DNA of 40,108 bases from an uncultured Collinsella sp. (GTDB lineage: Bacteria > Actinomycetota > Coriobacteriia > Coriobacteriales > Coriobacteriaceae). Shown here in pieces: positions 1 through 7,761 of this stretch. The stretch spans positions 1 to 40,108 of the forward strand of contig UQAU01000019.1 in assembly GCA_900539035.1 (NCBI GenBank), written 5' to 3'. Both the position numbers and the translations under genes were made by a program. The notes beneath the pieces were generated by a model, which worked only from the letters and a program-made list of their open reading frames with translations, searched no databases and had not been told where the DNA came from. Every line of letters starts with the position of its first letter. Within the stretch, counting starts at the first letter, position 1.

Positions 1-127
1 AGGCGCCCGGATGCGTCATGCCGAAATGGCGCGAAGCACGCGGTTGACAAAACTATAGAGACACGTCCCAAAAAGACCACCTAAATGAGCTACCCTGCCA
101 CGTGTTGATGTTGAGAGAGGACTCCTG

Positions 128-1117
128 TTGAAGACTGTTCATGTTGCCGCTGGGATCATTCGCAAGGAAGGATCTGATGAGCTGCTTGCCGTGCAGCGCG
201 GCTACGGCGACATGCAGGGACTTTGGGAGTTTCCCGGCGGCAAGCTCATGCGCGGCGAGACACCCGAGGACGCCGTACGCCGCGAGCTCATGGAAGAGCT
301 GCAGGTCAAAGTCACCAACTTGCGCGATTTTTACACCGTTGAGTACGACTACCCCGATTTTCATCTCTCCATGGAGTGCTACTACTGCTCGCTGGCCGAT
401 GAATCCGATGAGCCCCAGAAGCGCGACCGCCAGCTCGATATCCGCTGGATTCCACGCACCTCACTTGCCACGGTGGAATGGATGCCCGCTGACAAGGGGC
501 TCATCGATGCTCTGATTGAGCTAAAGGAAGATCGGCTCGAGGCCAACGGCACTGCCAACGACGCCGAGGCCACCACGGCCGACGAGCCCGCTTCCAAGCC
601 CAAGCGCAAAGCCAAGCGCCGCAGCAAGAAGCGTCCCAAGCCCGGCTTGCTCGACGGCATCGATACTTCGGACCTTTCCGCCGACGAGCGCGAACTGGTG
701 CGCCGTCGCGCCGCCATCAAAAAATCCATGAAGGGCAACAAACGCGCCAACACCAAACCCGAGCTACTCGTTCGCCAGCGCCTGCGGGCCGCGGGCCTTA
801 CGGGCTATCGTTTGGAATGGAAGGTACCCGGCAAGCCCGACATCGCCTTCCCCGGGCGCAAGATCGCCATCTTCGTCAACGGCTGCTTTTGGCATCGCTG
901 CCCTAAGTGCAACCCTAGCCAGCCCAAGCGCAACGTTGAGTTTTGGGAGGCAAAGTTCCGTCGCAACGTCGAGCGCGACCGCGCTGCCGTGGCAGCACTC
1001 ACTCAAATGGGCTGGACGCCCATAACCATCTGGGAATGCGAGCTCAAGAAAGACCGCATCGATGCCACCATGGAAAAGGTCATCGAGCGGGTGCGGGCCG
1101 CAGAGCCGCAGCGCTAA
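128..1117 (+). CDS. Nudix hydrolase fused to a Vsr-type mismatch endonuclease
   Basis: The 329-residue protein joins two DNA-quality-control domains. Residues about 1-130 form a MutT-like Nudix domain with box G38-x5-E44-x7-R52-E53-L-x-E56-E57; the usual Gly near the box end is Gln59. MutT-type enzymes hydrolyse damaged nucleotides such as 8-oxo-dGTP. A basic, Lys/Arg-rich linker (about 150-175) leads to a Vsr domain (about 200-320) with PDIAF (D238, the expected catalytic Asp), NGCFWH (251-256) and WEC (302-304). C253, C258/C261 and C304 fit the structural zinc site. E. coli Vsr has Thr-His before GCFWH; here it is Val-Asn, so catalysis may differ. The start is TTG at 128, chosen because GAGAGG lies 7 nt upstream and the Nudix fold begins at once. 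No DNA cytosine methyltransferase, the usual Vsr partner, is adjacent. Domain identities are firm; the joint function is inference. Confidence 0.9.
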   Translation: MKTVHVAAGIIRKEGSDELLAVQRGYGDMQGLWEFPGGKLMRGETPEDAVRRELMEELQVKVTNLRDFYTVEYDYPDFHLSMECYYCSLADESDEPQKRDRQLDIRWIPRTSLATVEWMPADKGLIDALIELKEDRLEANGTANDAEATTADEPASKPKRKAKRRSKKRPKPGLLDGIDTSDLSADERELVRRRAAIKKSMKGNKRANTKPELLVRQRLRAAGLTGYRLEWKVPGKPDIAFPGRKIAIFVNGCFWHRCPKCNPSQPKRNVEFWEAKFRRNVERDRAAVAALTQMGWTPITIWECELKKDRIDATMEKVIERVRAAEPQR

Positions 1118-1370
1118 CAGCGAGCATTCACACGCTCCGCACGTCCGCGCCACGTCTACGCCACAAACCTTAGAAAGCCCTTAAGCTCAAAACCTTTCAA
1201 GAGTGTTACTCAATAGCCTTGAACTGCGGTTTCATCGTAACACCAAACCAGGTTAAGCCTTTCTTTAGCGCTTCTTTGAACGGTCCGCTGCATAATACTG
1301 CCAACGCACGGGACCTAGCAGCACACCCTGTGCGCAACCTTTTGGTGGACATCGAGGAGGCCGCATAAGC

Positions 1371-1580
1371 ATGCATTCTTCCAATGACGCAGCACAGCAG
1401 CCATCCCTAAAACATGCAGACCTTTTCTCCTTCCCCCCGACACAGAGAGACGGCCTCCTCGACTCCCCCACCACAAAAGCCAAACGCTCAACCGACCAGA
1501 GCCTCAACTTGCGAGCATCGTTCGAAAAGCTCCAAGCATCCCTAAACAAGTCATTCCCCAACCAAGCCCGGGCATACTAA
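1371..1580 (+). CDS. possible small protein, 69 residues, unknown
   Basis: A short open frame with a good GAGGAGG Shine-Dalgarno about 10 nt before ATG. The peptide is hydrophilic, rich in Ser, Gln, Lys and Pro, with no membrane segment or recognisable motif. It stands alone between the Nudix-Vsr gene and a 151-nt palindrome. Codon use is less G/C-rich at third positions than in neighbouring genes, which weakens the case. It may be a chance frame. Confidence 0.3.
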   Translation: MHSSNDAAQQPSLKHADLFSFPPTQRDGLLDSPTTKAKRSTDQSLNLRASFEKLQASLNKSFPNQARAY

Positions 1581-1649
1581 TTCCCCATCAACAAAGCGCC
1601 CCTCGCACCCCATCCTTTCCGCCCCAACGCCACAAGGGCGATCGAGCAG

Positions 1650-1800
1650 GACAGCTTGGGCGGGTCCCCGTACTTAGTTTCCAAAATCATTCCGCAGCGC
1701 GAAGGCCCCCGTTGCCAACGCTTCGTAGAAGCGAGGCAACGGGGGCCTTCATGCGCGAGGACGTTTTGGAAACTAAGTACGGGGACCCGCCCAAGCCGTC
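1650..1800. repeat. 151-nt near-perfect palindrome, nested hairpin
   Basis: The outer arms 1650-1686 and 1764-1800 are complementary at 36 of 37 positions. Inside is a perfect 16-bp stem, 1701-1716 with 1735-1750, capped by a 6-bp stem CGCTTC/GAAGCG (1719-1724 with 1728-1733). It lies just beyond the aldolase stop codon at 1826 (minus strand) and could end transcription from either side, although there is no clear U-run. It could also be a miniature mobile or REP-like element. Confidence 0.8.
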
Positions 1801-1825
1801 CGGTGGGATCAGAGTACCCTTGCTG

Positions 1826-2683
1826 TTACTCTGCTTTGCCCACAGAGTTGAGGTTGGTCATGCGAATCTTAACCAGCTCGGTGATCTCACGCATGCCCTC
1901 CTTGGCCGGCTTCTTGGGATCGAAGCAGGCAGGGTTCTCGGCCATGTAGGCCATGAAGCCCTTGGTGTAGGCCTGACGCAGCTCGGTAGCGTAGTTAACC
2001 TTGCAGATGCCGTTCTTCACGGCCTCGGCAACCTGCTCATCGGGCACACCGGAGGTGCCGTGCAGAACCAGCGGCACGTCGACGGCGTCGCGGATGGCCT
2101 TGACCACGGACTGCTCGATGTGCGGATCGCTCGTGTACACGCCGTGGCTGGTACCAACGCCAATTGCGAGGGAGGTGCAGCCGGTGCGCTCGACGAACTC
2201 CTTGGCCTCGGCAGGATCGGTGTAAGGGCTCTCGCCCTCAACCGCAGGACCGTCGTCCTCCTTGCCGCCAACCTTACCGAGCTCGGCCTCGACGGGCACG
2301 CCCATGGCGCGGCCAGCGTCGGCGACGGACTTGGTCAGAGCGATGTTGTCCTCGAAAGACTCGTGCGAGCCGTCGATCATGACAGAGGTGTAGCCAGTGC
2401 GGAAAGCCTGCATGCAGCGGTCATAGCCATCGCCGTGATCGAGGTGCAGAGCAACGGGCACGGAAGCGCGCTCGGCGGCAGCCTTGACCATGCCGTAGAA
2501 GTAGTCCAGACCAGCGGTCTTGATGGTGCCCGGGGTAGTCTGCATGATGACGGGGGACTTGGTCTCCTCGGCAGCTGCCAGAACGGCCATAACAAACTCG
2601 AGGTTCTCGACGTTGAACGCGCCAACGGCGTAGTGGCCGGCCTGAGCGTCCTTGAGCATCTTTTCGGTGGTAACAAGTGCCAT
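1826..2683 (-). CDS. class II ketose-bisphosphate aldolase (tagatose- or fructose-1,6-bisphosphate)
   Basis: A 285-residue zinc-dependent aldolase that splits a ketose 1,6-bisphosphate into glyceraldehyde-3-phosphate and dihydroxyacetone phosphate. Visible class II features: catalytic Asp and first zinc ligand in LDHG (D82, H83), further ligands H180 and H208 (VLHG), and the flexible loop ELGKVGGKEDD at about 134-144. The start MALVTTEK at 2683 is preceded by GAGGAG about 9 nt upstream; the frame runs further upstream, but that extension looks unlike the family. A DeoR-type gene is divergent. Sequence alone does not separate fructose- from tagatose-bisphosphate specificity. With lacA, lacB and lacC nearby and no class I lacD in the window, it is the local candidate for the last tagatose-pathway step. 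It could equally be the housekeeping glycolytic enzyme. Confidence 0.93.
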   Translation of the reverse strand: MALVTTEKMLKDAQAGHYAVGAFNVENLEFVMAVLAAAEETKSPVIMQTTPGTIKTAGLDYFYGMVKAAAERASVPVALHLDHGDGYDRCMQAFRTGYTSVMIDGSHESFEDNIALTKSVADAGRAMGVPVEAELGKVGGKEDDGPAVEGESPYTDPAEAKEFVERTGCTSLAIGVGTSHGVYTSDPHIEQSVVKAIRDAVDVPLVLHGTSGVPDEQVAEAVKNGICKVNYATELRQAYTKGFMAYMAENPACFDPKKPAKEGMREITELVKIRMTNLNSVGKAE

Positions 2684-3017
2684 GAGCGTTTGCTCCTCTC
2701 CCTCGCCCGCATCTGGACATCGGGCGTAGTTGTTCACAAGGCGTTTTACCTTGCGTTTTGCTGCGCTCATTGTATGAAATTCAGCGGCTTTGTACGTGCG
2801 AGATATTGAGCCCATGCAGGTCAATACAGTCGTTTTTGAAAAGTAAACGGAAGGAATTTGAGCCGAGTGGACATGTTCGATATTGAATTTTGAGCGTTCA
2901 GCGTCTTTCTTTTATAGAAAAGATAAGTAATCGAAAGGTGTTTTCTTACTCAAAAAGAAAATGAACGAAAATAGAGTCAACACAATTCCTGCAAATTTAG
3001 CCGAGAATGGAGCAAGT
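2684..3017. promoter_or_regulatory. divergent promoter region between aldolase and DeoR gene
   Basis: For the plus-strand regulator a sigma-70-like promoter is visible: TTGAGC at 2890-2895, a 17-nt spacer, and TATAGA at 2913-2918. The -10 lies in an imperfect inverted repeat TCTTTT...AAAAGA, a plausible self-operator. GTAAACGG at 2843-2850 resembles the reverse complement of the ACCGTTCAC box seen at the sugar-transport promoters, but with two differences. I could not assign a clear promoter for the aldolase. Confidence 0.5.
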
Positions 3018-3821
3018 ATGGCCCAAGCCACCAACCGTGCTTTTGCCGACGAACGCCGTACCGCCATTATGGAAATGCTCGATCATAACGCCTCGGTGCA
3101 GGTAGCAGAAATCGCCCAGACCTTTGGCGTGTCCTCCGTCACCGCCCGCGCCGACCTGGACGCGCTCGCCGAAGCAGGCAAGCTGCGCCGCACACATGGT
3201 GGTGCCGTATCGCTCCAGAAGCGGCTGACCGTTTCCACGCAGGATCGCCGCATCAACGTCAATGTCGCCGCCAAGCAAGCCATCGCGCAAAGCGCCATCG
3301 AGCTCGTCAATGACGGCGACACGCTGCTCGTCGACTCGGGCACCACGGCGCTCGAGTTCGTCCGGCTCCTCGATCAGCGCGGCGGCATCACCGTTATCAC
3401 GGCCGACATTACCATCGCCGATTATATCGACGAGAGCATGCCCTCGGTCGATGTCGTCATGCTGGGCGGGGCACTGCGCAAAGGTCATCGCTATCTGTAC
3501 GGCCCACTTACCATGCAGGCGCTCCAAATGGTCCACGCCGACCTTGCCGTCATGTGCCCTGGCGCTTTTGTTCCCGGTTGCGGCTTTACGACCGACTTTC
3601 CGCAGATGGCCGAGACCAAAACGGCTATGATCGCCGCGGCCCATCAAAGCGTCGCCCTCATGGACGCCAGCAAGGTTAACGGACGCGGCATGTACCGCTT
3701 TGCCGAGCTGACCGATGTCGACGCCATCGTGATGGACCGTGACCCCGATCATGCCGTCGCCACCTCAATCGCCGAGGCCGCCGACAGCGCACGTCCAGCC
3801 CTCATCATCGCCGGCGCTTAA
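3018..3821 (+). CDS. DeoR-family transcriptional regulator
   Basis: A 267-residue sugar-phosphate-responsive repressor. The N-terminal DeoR winged helix carries the helix-turn-helix around VAEIAQTFGVSSVTARADLDAL and the family signature LRRTHGGAV. The C-terminal sensor domain has DSGTTALEFV and a late DASKV motif, typical of the DeoR ligand/phosphosugar pocket. I chose ATG 3018 because GGAG lies 5 nt upstream; an in-frame ATG at 2961 has no ribosome site. The gene is divergent from the class II aldolase, so the simplest role is control of that gene and itself by a pathway phosphosugar. It is clearly different from the LacR-like protein at 34901. The effector is unknown. Confidence 0.88.
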   Translation: MAQATNRAFADERRTAIMEMLDHNASVQVAEIAQTFGVSSVTARADLDALAEAGKLRRTHGGAVSLQKRLTVSTQDRRINVNVAAKQAIAQSAIELVNDGDTLLVDSGTTALEFVRLLDQRGGITVITADITIADYIDESMPSVDVVMLGGALRKGHRYLYGPLTMQALQMVHADLAVMCPGAFVPGCGFTTDFPQMAETKTAMIAAAHQSVALMDASKVNGRGMYRFAELTDVDAIVMDRDPDHAVATSIAEAADSARPALIIAGA

Positions 3822-3863
3822 ACAAAAACCACCACAAAGGTGCCTGTCCCCTTTGTGGTGGTT
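3822..3863 (-). terminator. terminator of the flavodiiron gene, possibly bidirectional
   Basis: Stem AACCACCACAAAGG (3827-3840) pairs with CCTTTGTGGTGGTT; the loop holds CTGTCCCC. The T-run GGTTTTTGTT is on the minus strand, so it best serves the gene ending at 3896. The plus-strand regulator ends at 3821 and may use the same stem. Confidence 0.75.
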
Positions 3864-3895
3864 GTGATGGTTGAGCGTCAAAAGTGAAAGTGTCG

Positions 3896-5056
3896 CTACT
3901 TGGACAGCTCGTCGGCGAGAACCTCGATCTGAGCGCGCGAGGCGTCGTTGAGCGAGCCCAGCACGGTCACCTTGTTCTGCGCCAGGGTGATGTCCTTCAT
4001 GCCCTCGAGCTCCTTGGTCATAACCTTGGCAGCGGTGGGCGCCCAGGAGCCGGCCTCAACGAGCGCCACCGTACGGTTCTGATAGGCGTGCTCGGCAAGC
4101 GTGTGGATAAAGGTGCTCATGAACGGGAAGATCTCGCCCTGATAGGTGATGGAGGCGAGCACCAGACGGTCATAGCGGAACGCATCCTCAACGGCCTCGG
4201 CCATGTCGTCGCGAGCCAAGTCAAAGACGGAAACCTTCTGGCCGCGGGCCTCGAGCGCAGATGCAAGCTCCTCAACGGCGGCCTTCAGATGGCCGTACAC
4301 GCTCGCATAGGCAATCGTGATGCCCTCGTCCTCGGGCTGATAGCTCGACCAGGTGTTATAGGTGTCGAGGTAATAGCCCAGGTTCTCGGTCAGTACGGGG
4401 CCGTGGAGCGGACAGATGATTTGGATATCCAGATCGGCGGCCTTCTTGAGCACGGTCTGCACGAATTTGCCGAACTTACCGACGATGCCAAAGTAGTAGC
4501 GGCGCGCTTCGCAAGCCCAGCCTTCCGGGTCCTCGATGTCGTTGGCGCCGAACTTGCCAAAGCCGTCGGCACTAAAGAGCACCTTGTCGGTGGACTCGTA
4601 GGAGAAGATCACCTCGGGCCAGTGCACGTTGGGGGCGCCGACAAACGTTAGGCTGTGGCCACCCAGGTCGAGCACGTCGCCCTCTTTGACGACCATCTTG
4701 CGCTCGGGGTAGTCGGTGCCAAAGTAGTTGACCATCATGCGGAAGGCGCCCATGCTGGCCACAATCTGTGCCTGGGGATAGCGCTCCATAAAGGCGGCGA
4801 TACCGGCGGAGTGATCGGGCTCCATGTGATGGACAACCAGGTAGTCGGGCGTACGGCCATCGAGCACGGCCTCGAGGTTGCCGAGCCACTCGTCAACAAA
4901 ACCGCCGTCGACTGAATCGGCGACAGCGATCTTTTCGCCCGAGATAACGTAGCTGTTGTATGCCATACCGTTCTCGGACACGTCGTACTGGCCCTCGAAC
5001 AGGTCAATGTCGTGATCGTCGACACCGATGTAGCGGATATCCTTGGTGATCTCCAT
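3896..5056 (-). CDS. FprA-type flavodiiron protein (A-type flavoprotein)
   Basis: A 386-residue cytosolic flavodiiron protein. The N-terminal metallo-beta-lactamase-like domain has the diiron ligands in order: H77-x-E79-x-D81-H82, H145 (NVHWPE), D164 (SADGF) and H218 (PLHGP). A flavodoxin-like FMN domain follows from about 247, with the phosphate loop around YASVYGHLK. Such proteins reduce oxygen to water and/or nitric oxide to nitrous oxide, protecting anaerobes from oxidative or nitrosative stress. There is no C-terminal rubredoxin extension, so an external electron donor is needed. The ATG at 5056 is preceded by AGGAGG at 9 nt; the frame is open further upstream but lacks another ribosome site. 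The gene is monocistronic. O2 versus NO preference cannot be read from sequence. Confidence 0.93.
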   Translation of the reverse strand: MEITKDIRYIGVDDHDIDLFEGQYDVSENGMAYNSYVISGEKIAVADSVDGGFVDEWLGNLEAVLDGRTPDYLVVHHMEPDHSAGIAAFMERYPQAQIVASMGAFRMMVNYFGTDYPERKMVVKEGDVLDLGGHSLTFVGAPNVHWPEVIFSYESTDKVLFSADGFGKFGANDIEDPEGWACEARRYYFGIVGKFGKFVQTVLKKAADLDIQIICPLHGPVLTENLGYYLDTYNTWSSYQPEDEGITIAYASVYGHLKAAVEELASALEARGQKVSVFDLARDDMAEAVEDAFRYDRLVLASITYQGEIFPFMSTFIHTLAEHAYQNRTVALVEAGSWAPTAAKVMTKELEGMKDITLAQNKVTVLGSLNDASRAQIEVLADELSK

Positions 5057-5185
5057 CAGGCAAAGCCTCCTAGATAGACAAAAGAACCCGTCTATCATAA
5101 CACTCGCCTTCATAGCCACGGCTATCCGTCAGCATCCTTACCGATTGTAATTGAGGCGGAATATACTGCCGTTGACCTGCACAAA

Positions 5186-6217
5186 CTATGCGCGCAGTAT
5201 CGCCGTGCTATGTCGAATAATGAGCTGGCCGGGAATACGGATGGCAACGGTTTTGCCCGCCGTACCCGCCTCGGGAACCGCATGCTCAAACACCTCGCGT
5301 CCGCGCTGATGTAGATCGAATCGCACGGTCGTGAGCTCGTTGTGTGCCACAAAATCATCGAGCGAATCGTCGACGCCCACCACGCTCACGTCCTCGGGCA
5401 CGCGCAGGCCGCTATCACGCAGCGCGGCAATCGCGCCATTTGCCATCTGATCGTTTGCCGCATAGATCGCCGTCATGGTGTGATCGTGCTCGGCCAGATA
5501 CCTGCCGGCTTCGTAACCGCTGTTGGCAGACCAGTCGCCCTCGAGCGGCTCTGCCGGCTCGATGTGTTTACGCTCGAGCGCATCCTGCCAACCGGCGCGA
5601 CGAAATTGCTCGTCGACCGAGAACGACGGGCCGCCAATATAGCGAATCTGCTCGTGCCCCAGCTCAAACAGGTGATCCATAAGCAATAGCGAGCAGCCGT
5701 AATGGTCGGAATCGACCGTGGTCACCCGCGGGTGCGCATACATGGTAACGATGACCGTGCCAATGCCCGGCAGTGGATCAAACGTCTCAAAATCGGGCGC
5801 CATGCGGCTCATGCCGATGATGATGCCGTCCACCGGCAATGCGGCCATACGACGCGTGGCCTCGGCAAGCGAGAATTCCTCGGTCTTGGACATCTCGACC
5901 AGCGTGATGGCGCAATTATGCTCGCGAGCAGCGCTGGCGATGCCGTCGATCATTGAGAGGTTGCCAAACTTGGTGACATCGTTGATGCATAGGCCTACCG
6001 AATGGTAACGGCCGTCGCGCAGCGAGCGACCGGCATAACTCGGACGAAAGCCGAGCTCTTGCATAGCGGCCTGCACGCGCTGGCGCGTCTGCTCGTTAAC
6101 GTTGGGCAAACCGTTGGCGACGCGCGAAACCGTCTGCTGCGAAACGCCGGCAGCGCGGGCGACGTCGGCCATGGAGACCGGACGCGTACCTGTATCGTTG
6201 GACGGGCGCCTTGCCAC
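5186..6217 (-). CDS. LacI-family repressor, divergent from galK-galT
   Basis: A 343-residue LacI/GalR regulator. The helix-turn-helix is at about 15-36 (MADVARAAGVSQQTVSRV), followed by hinge residues YAGRSL at about 61-66 and a periplasmic-binding-protein-like sensor domain with the late family motif VPEDVSVVGVDD. Recognition-helix residues at the specificity positions are Gln-Gln. It starts with GTG at 6217 behind GAAGGTGAT. It is divergent from galactokinase, and the gap holds three copies of a 15-bp operator, TGTTAACGTACTCAT, so repression of galK-galT and itself is strongly suggested. The inducer is probably galactose or a derivative (inference). It is paralogous to the regulators at 14956, 19857 and 24788. 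Confidence 0.92.
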   Translation of the reverse strand: MARRPSNDTGTRPVSMADVARAAGVSQQTVSRVANGLPNVNEQTRQRVQAAMQELGFRPSYAGRSLRDGRYHSVGLCINDVTKFGNLSMIDGIASAAREHNCAITLVEMSKTEEFSLAEATRRMAALPVDGIIIGMSRMAPDFETFDPLPGIGTVIVTMYAHPRVTTVDSDHYGCSLLLMDHLFELGHEQIRYIGGPSFSVDEQFRRAGWQDALERKHIEPAEPLEGDWSANSGYEAGRYLAEHDHTMTAIYAANDQMANGAIAALRDSGLRVPEDVSVVGVDDSLDDFVAHNELTTVRFDLHQRGREVFEHAVPEAGTAGKTVAIRIPGQLIIRHSTAILRA

Positions 6218-6310
6218 AGGATCACCTTCACCCTTGCGAGATCTGAATAGCGTGAATGCCGGCCCGGGCAGAAATACATCCCGCGCCGAGGCCTGCTATC
6301 GTCGAACGCA

Positions 6311-6512
6311 TGTTAACGTACTCTACTTTTTCTATCTGCATCTCTTCTGCTTTATAAGTCCATACGGCAGTACCGTTCACGGCTGTATTTCTACCGATTA
6401 CCAGATTCTCAAAAAGTGACAAGCGATGTGTTATGAGTACGTTAACATAGCCCGTAACGTGCGGTATCGTGAACACTTGGTTCATGCCGCTTCAAGTTGT
6501 TAACGTACTCAT
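6311..6512. promoter_or_regulatory. galK control region: three LacI operators and one ACCGTTCAC box
   Basis: Operator copies: 6311-6325 (TGTTAACGTACTC then TA), 6433-6447 (reverse orientation, exact) and 6498-6512 (exact TGTTAACGTACTCAT). Each has the central CG typical of LacI operators. The spacing allows looping between distant sites. ACCGTTCAC at 6372-6380, part of the palindromic CCGTTCACGG, is the box shared with the PTS promoters. Confidence 0.75.
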
Positions 6513-6555
6513 AACGACGCAAAACCCACCCGTGCGCGCCAAGGAAAGGACTCCC

Positions 6556-7761
6556 ATGACCACCCCCGACGAAAAGACATTCGCCACGCTCACCAAGCTG
6601 TTCGAGGAGGAGTTTGGCCCCATCGGCGACCGCCAGGTGCTCTACGTGCACGCGCCCGGCCGTTCCGAGATCAGCGGCAACCACACCGACCACGAGGGTG
6701 GCCACGTTATCGCCGGTTCGCTCGATGTCGCTGTCGACGGCATCGCCGTGGCAACCGACTCCAACAAGGTTCGCGTCGCCGACGAGGGCTATCCTACGTT
6801 TGAGATCACGCTCGACACGCTGGATGTTCAGGAGTCCGAGAAGGGCACGTCCGCAAGCCTCGTCCGCGGCATGGCCCACGAAATCGCTACTCTTGGCGTT
6901 GAGCCCCACGGCTTCGACTTCGCCTTCACCTGCTCCGTCCCCTCGGGCGGCGGCCTTTCCAGCTCTGCCGCCGTCGAGGCCGCATACGGTCGTGCCATGG
7001 AAACCCTCTGGGGCGCACCCGCCATCGAGCCCGTCGCGCTCGCCCAAATGAGCCAGCGCACCGAGAACAACTATTACGGCAAGCCCTGCGGTCTGATGGA
7101 CCAGGCCGCCGTTTGCTTGGGCGGCCTCGCCTACATGGACTTTGAGGATCAGGCCCAGCCTAAAACCCAGAAGCTCGAGCTCAACTTTGAGGATCACGGT
7201 TACGCGCTCGTGCTCGTTAAGGTCGGTGCCGATCACGTGGCAGCCACCGACGACTACGCCGCCGTTCCGCGCGAGATGCAGGACGTCGCCGCCGAGTTTG
7301 GCAAGGAACGCCTGTGCGAGGTCGATGTTGCCGACTTTGACGCCAAGCTCCCCGAGCTGCGCGCCAAGCTGGGCGACCGCGCCTGCCTGCGCGCCGTTCA
7401 CTACTGGTACGAGAACGGCCTGGTCGATAAGCGCTGGGCGGCCCTGAACGCCGGCGACATCGACCAGTTCCTGGTCCTGACGCGCGAGTCCGGCGCCAGC
7501 TCTGCCATGTACCTGCAGAATGTCGTCGCCAAGCTGGGCTCCGAGCAGCCCTCGATGTATGCCCTGGCACTGGCCGAGCACGTGCTCGACGGTCGCGGTG
7601 CCGTTCGTATTCACGGTGGCGGCTTTGGCGGCACCATCCAGGCCTTCGTGCCGCTCGATCTGGTCGACACCTTCATTGCCAAGATGAACGGCTGGCTGGG
7701 CGAGGGATCTGCCCGCCACTACGCGATTTCTGACAAGGGGGCTTACGCGGCATGGCTGTAA
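6556..7761 (+). CDS. galK: galactokinase
   Basis: A 401-residue GHMP-family kinase that phosphorylates galactose at C1 in the cytoplasm, first committed step of the Leloir pathway. The galactokinase signature PGRSEISGNHTDHEGG spans about 34-49 (the usual text is PGRVNLIGEHTDYNGG, so it is divergent). The ATP loop PSGGGLSSSAAVE is at 129-141. The expected catalytic base is D182 in GLMDQ. The C-terminal GHMP motif is GGGFGGT. The ATG at 6556 follows AAGGAAAGGA at 5 nt; an in-frame ATG at 6469 lies upstream of an operator and is unlikely. The gene overlaps galT by a few bases, so the two are translationally coupled. The atypical signature invites a check for another hexose substrate. Confidence 0.93.
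   Translation: MTTPDEKTFATLTKLFEEEFGPIGDRQVLYVHAPGRSEISGNHTDHEGGHVIAGSLDVAVDGIAVATDSNKVRVADEGYPTFEITLDTLDVQESEKGTSASLVRGMAHEIATLGVEPHGFDFAFTCSVPSGGGLSSSAAVEAAYGRAMETLWGAPAIEPVALAQMSQRTENNYYGKPCGLMDQAAVCLGGLAYMDFEDQAQPKTQKLELNFEDHGYALVLVKVGADHVAATDDYAAVPREMQDVAAEFGKERLCEVDVADFDAKLPELRAKLGDRACLRAVHYWYENGLVDKRWAALNAGDIDQFLVLTRESGASSAMYLQNVVAKLGSEQPSMYALALAEHVLDGRGAVRIHGGGFGGTIQAFVPLDLVDTFIAKMNGWLGEGSARHYAISDKGAYAAWL

Noticed and set aside
1..127. Promoter-like TTGACA at 44-49 upstream of the Nudix-Vsr gene
   Set aside because: No -10 hexamer at a suitable distance; TATAGA lies only 4 nt after it. I do not assign a promoter.
1712..2809. Plus-strand frame of 365 codons opposite the class II aldolase
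   Set aside because: Antisense shadow of a well-supported gene; low-complexity peptide and no ribosome site.
2961..3017. Upstream ATG (2961) for the DeoR regulator
   Set aside because: No ribosome site, and the extra 19 residues are unlike the family; ATG 3018 has GGAG at proper spacing.
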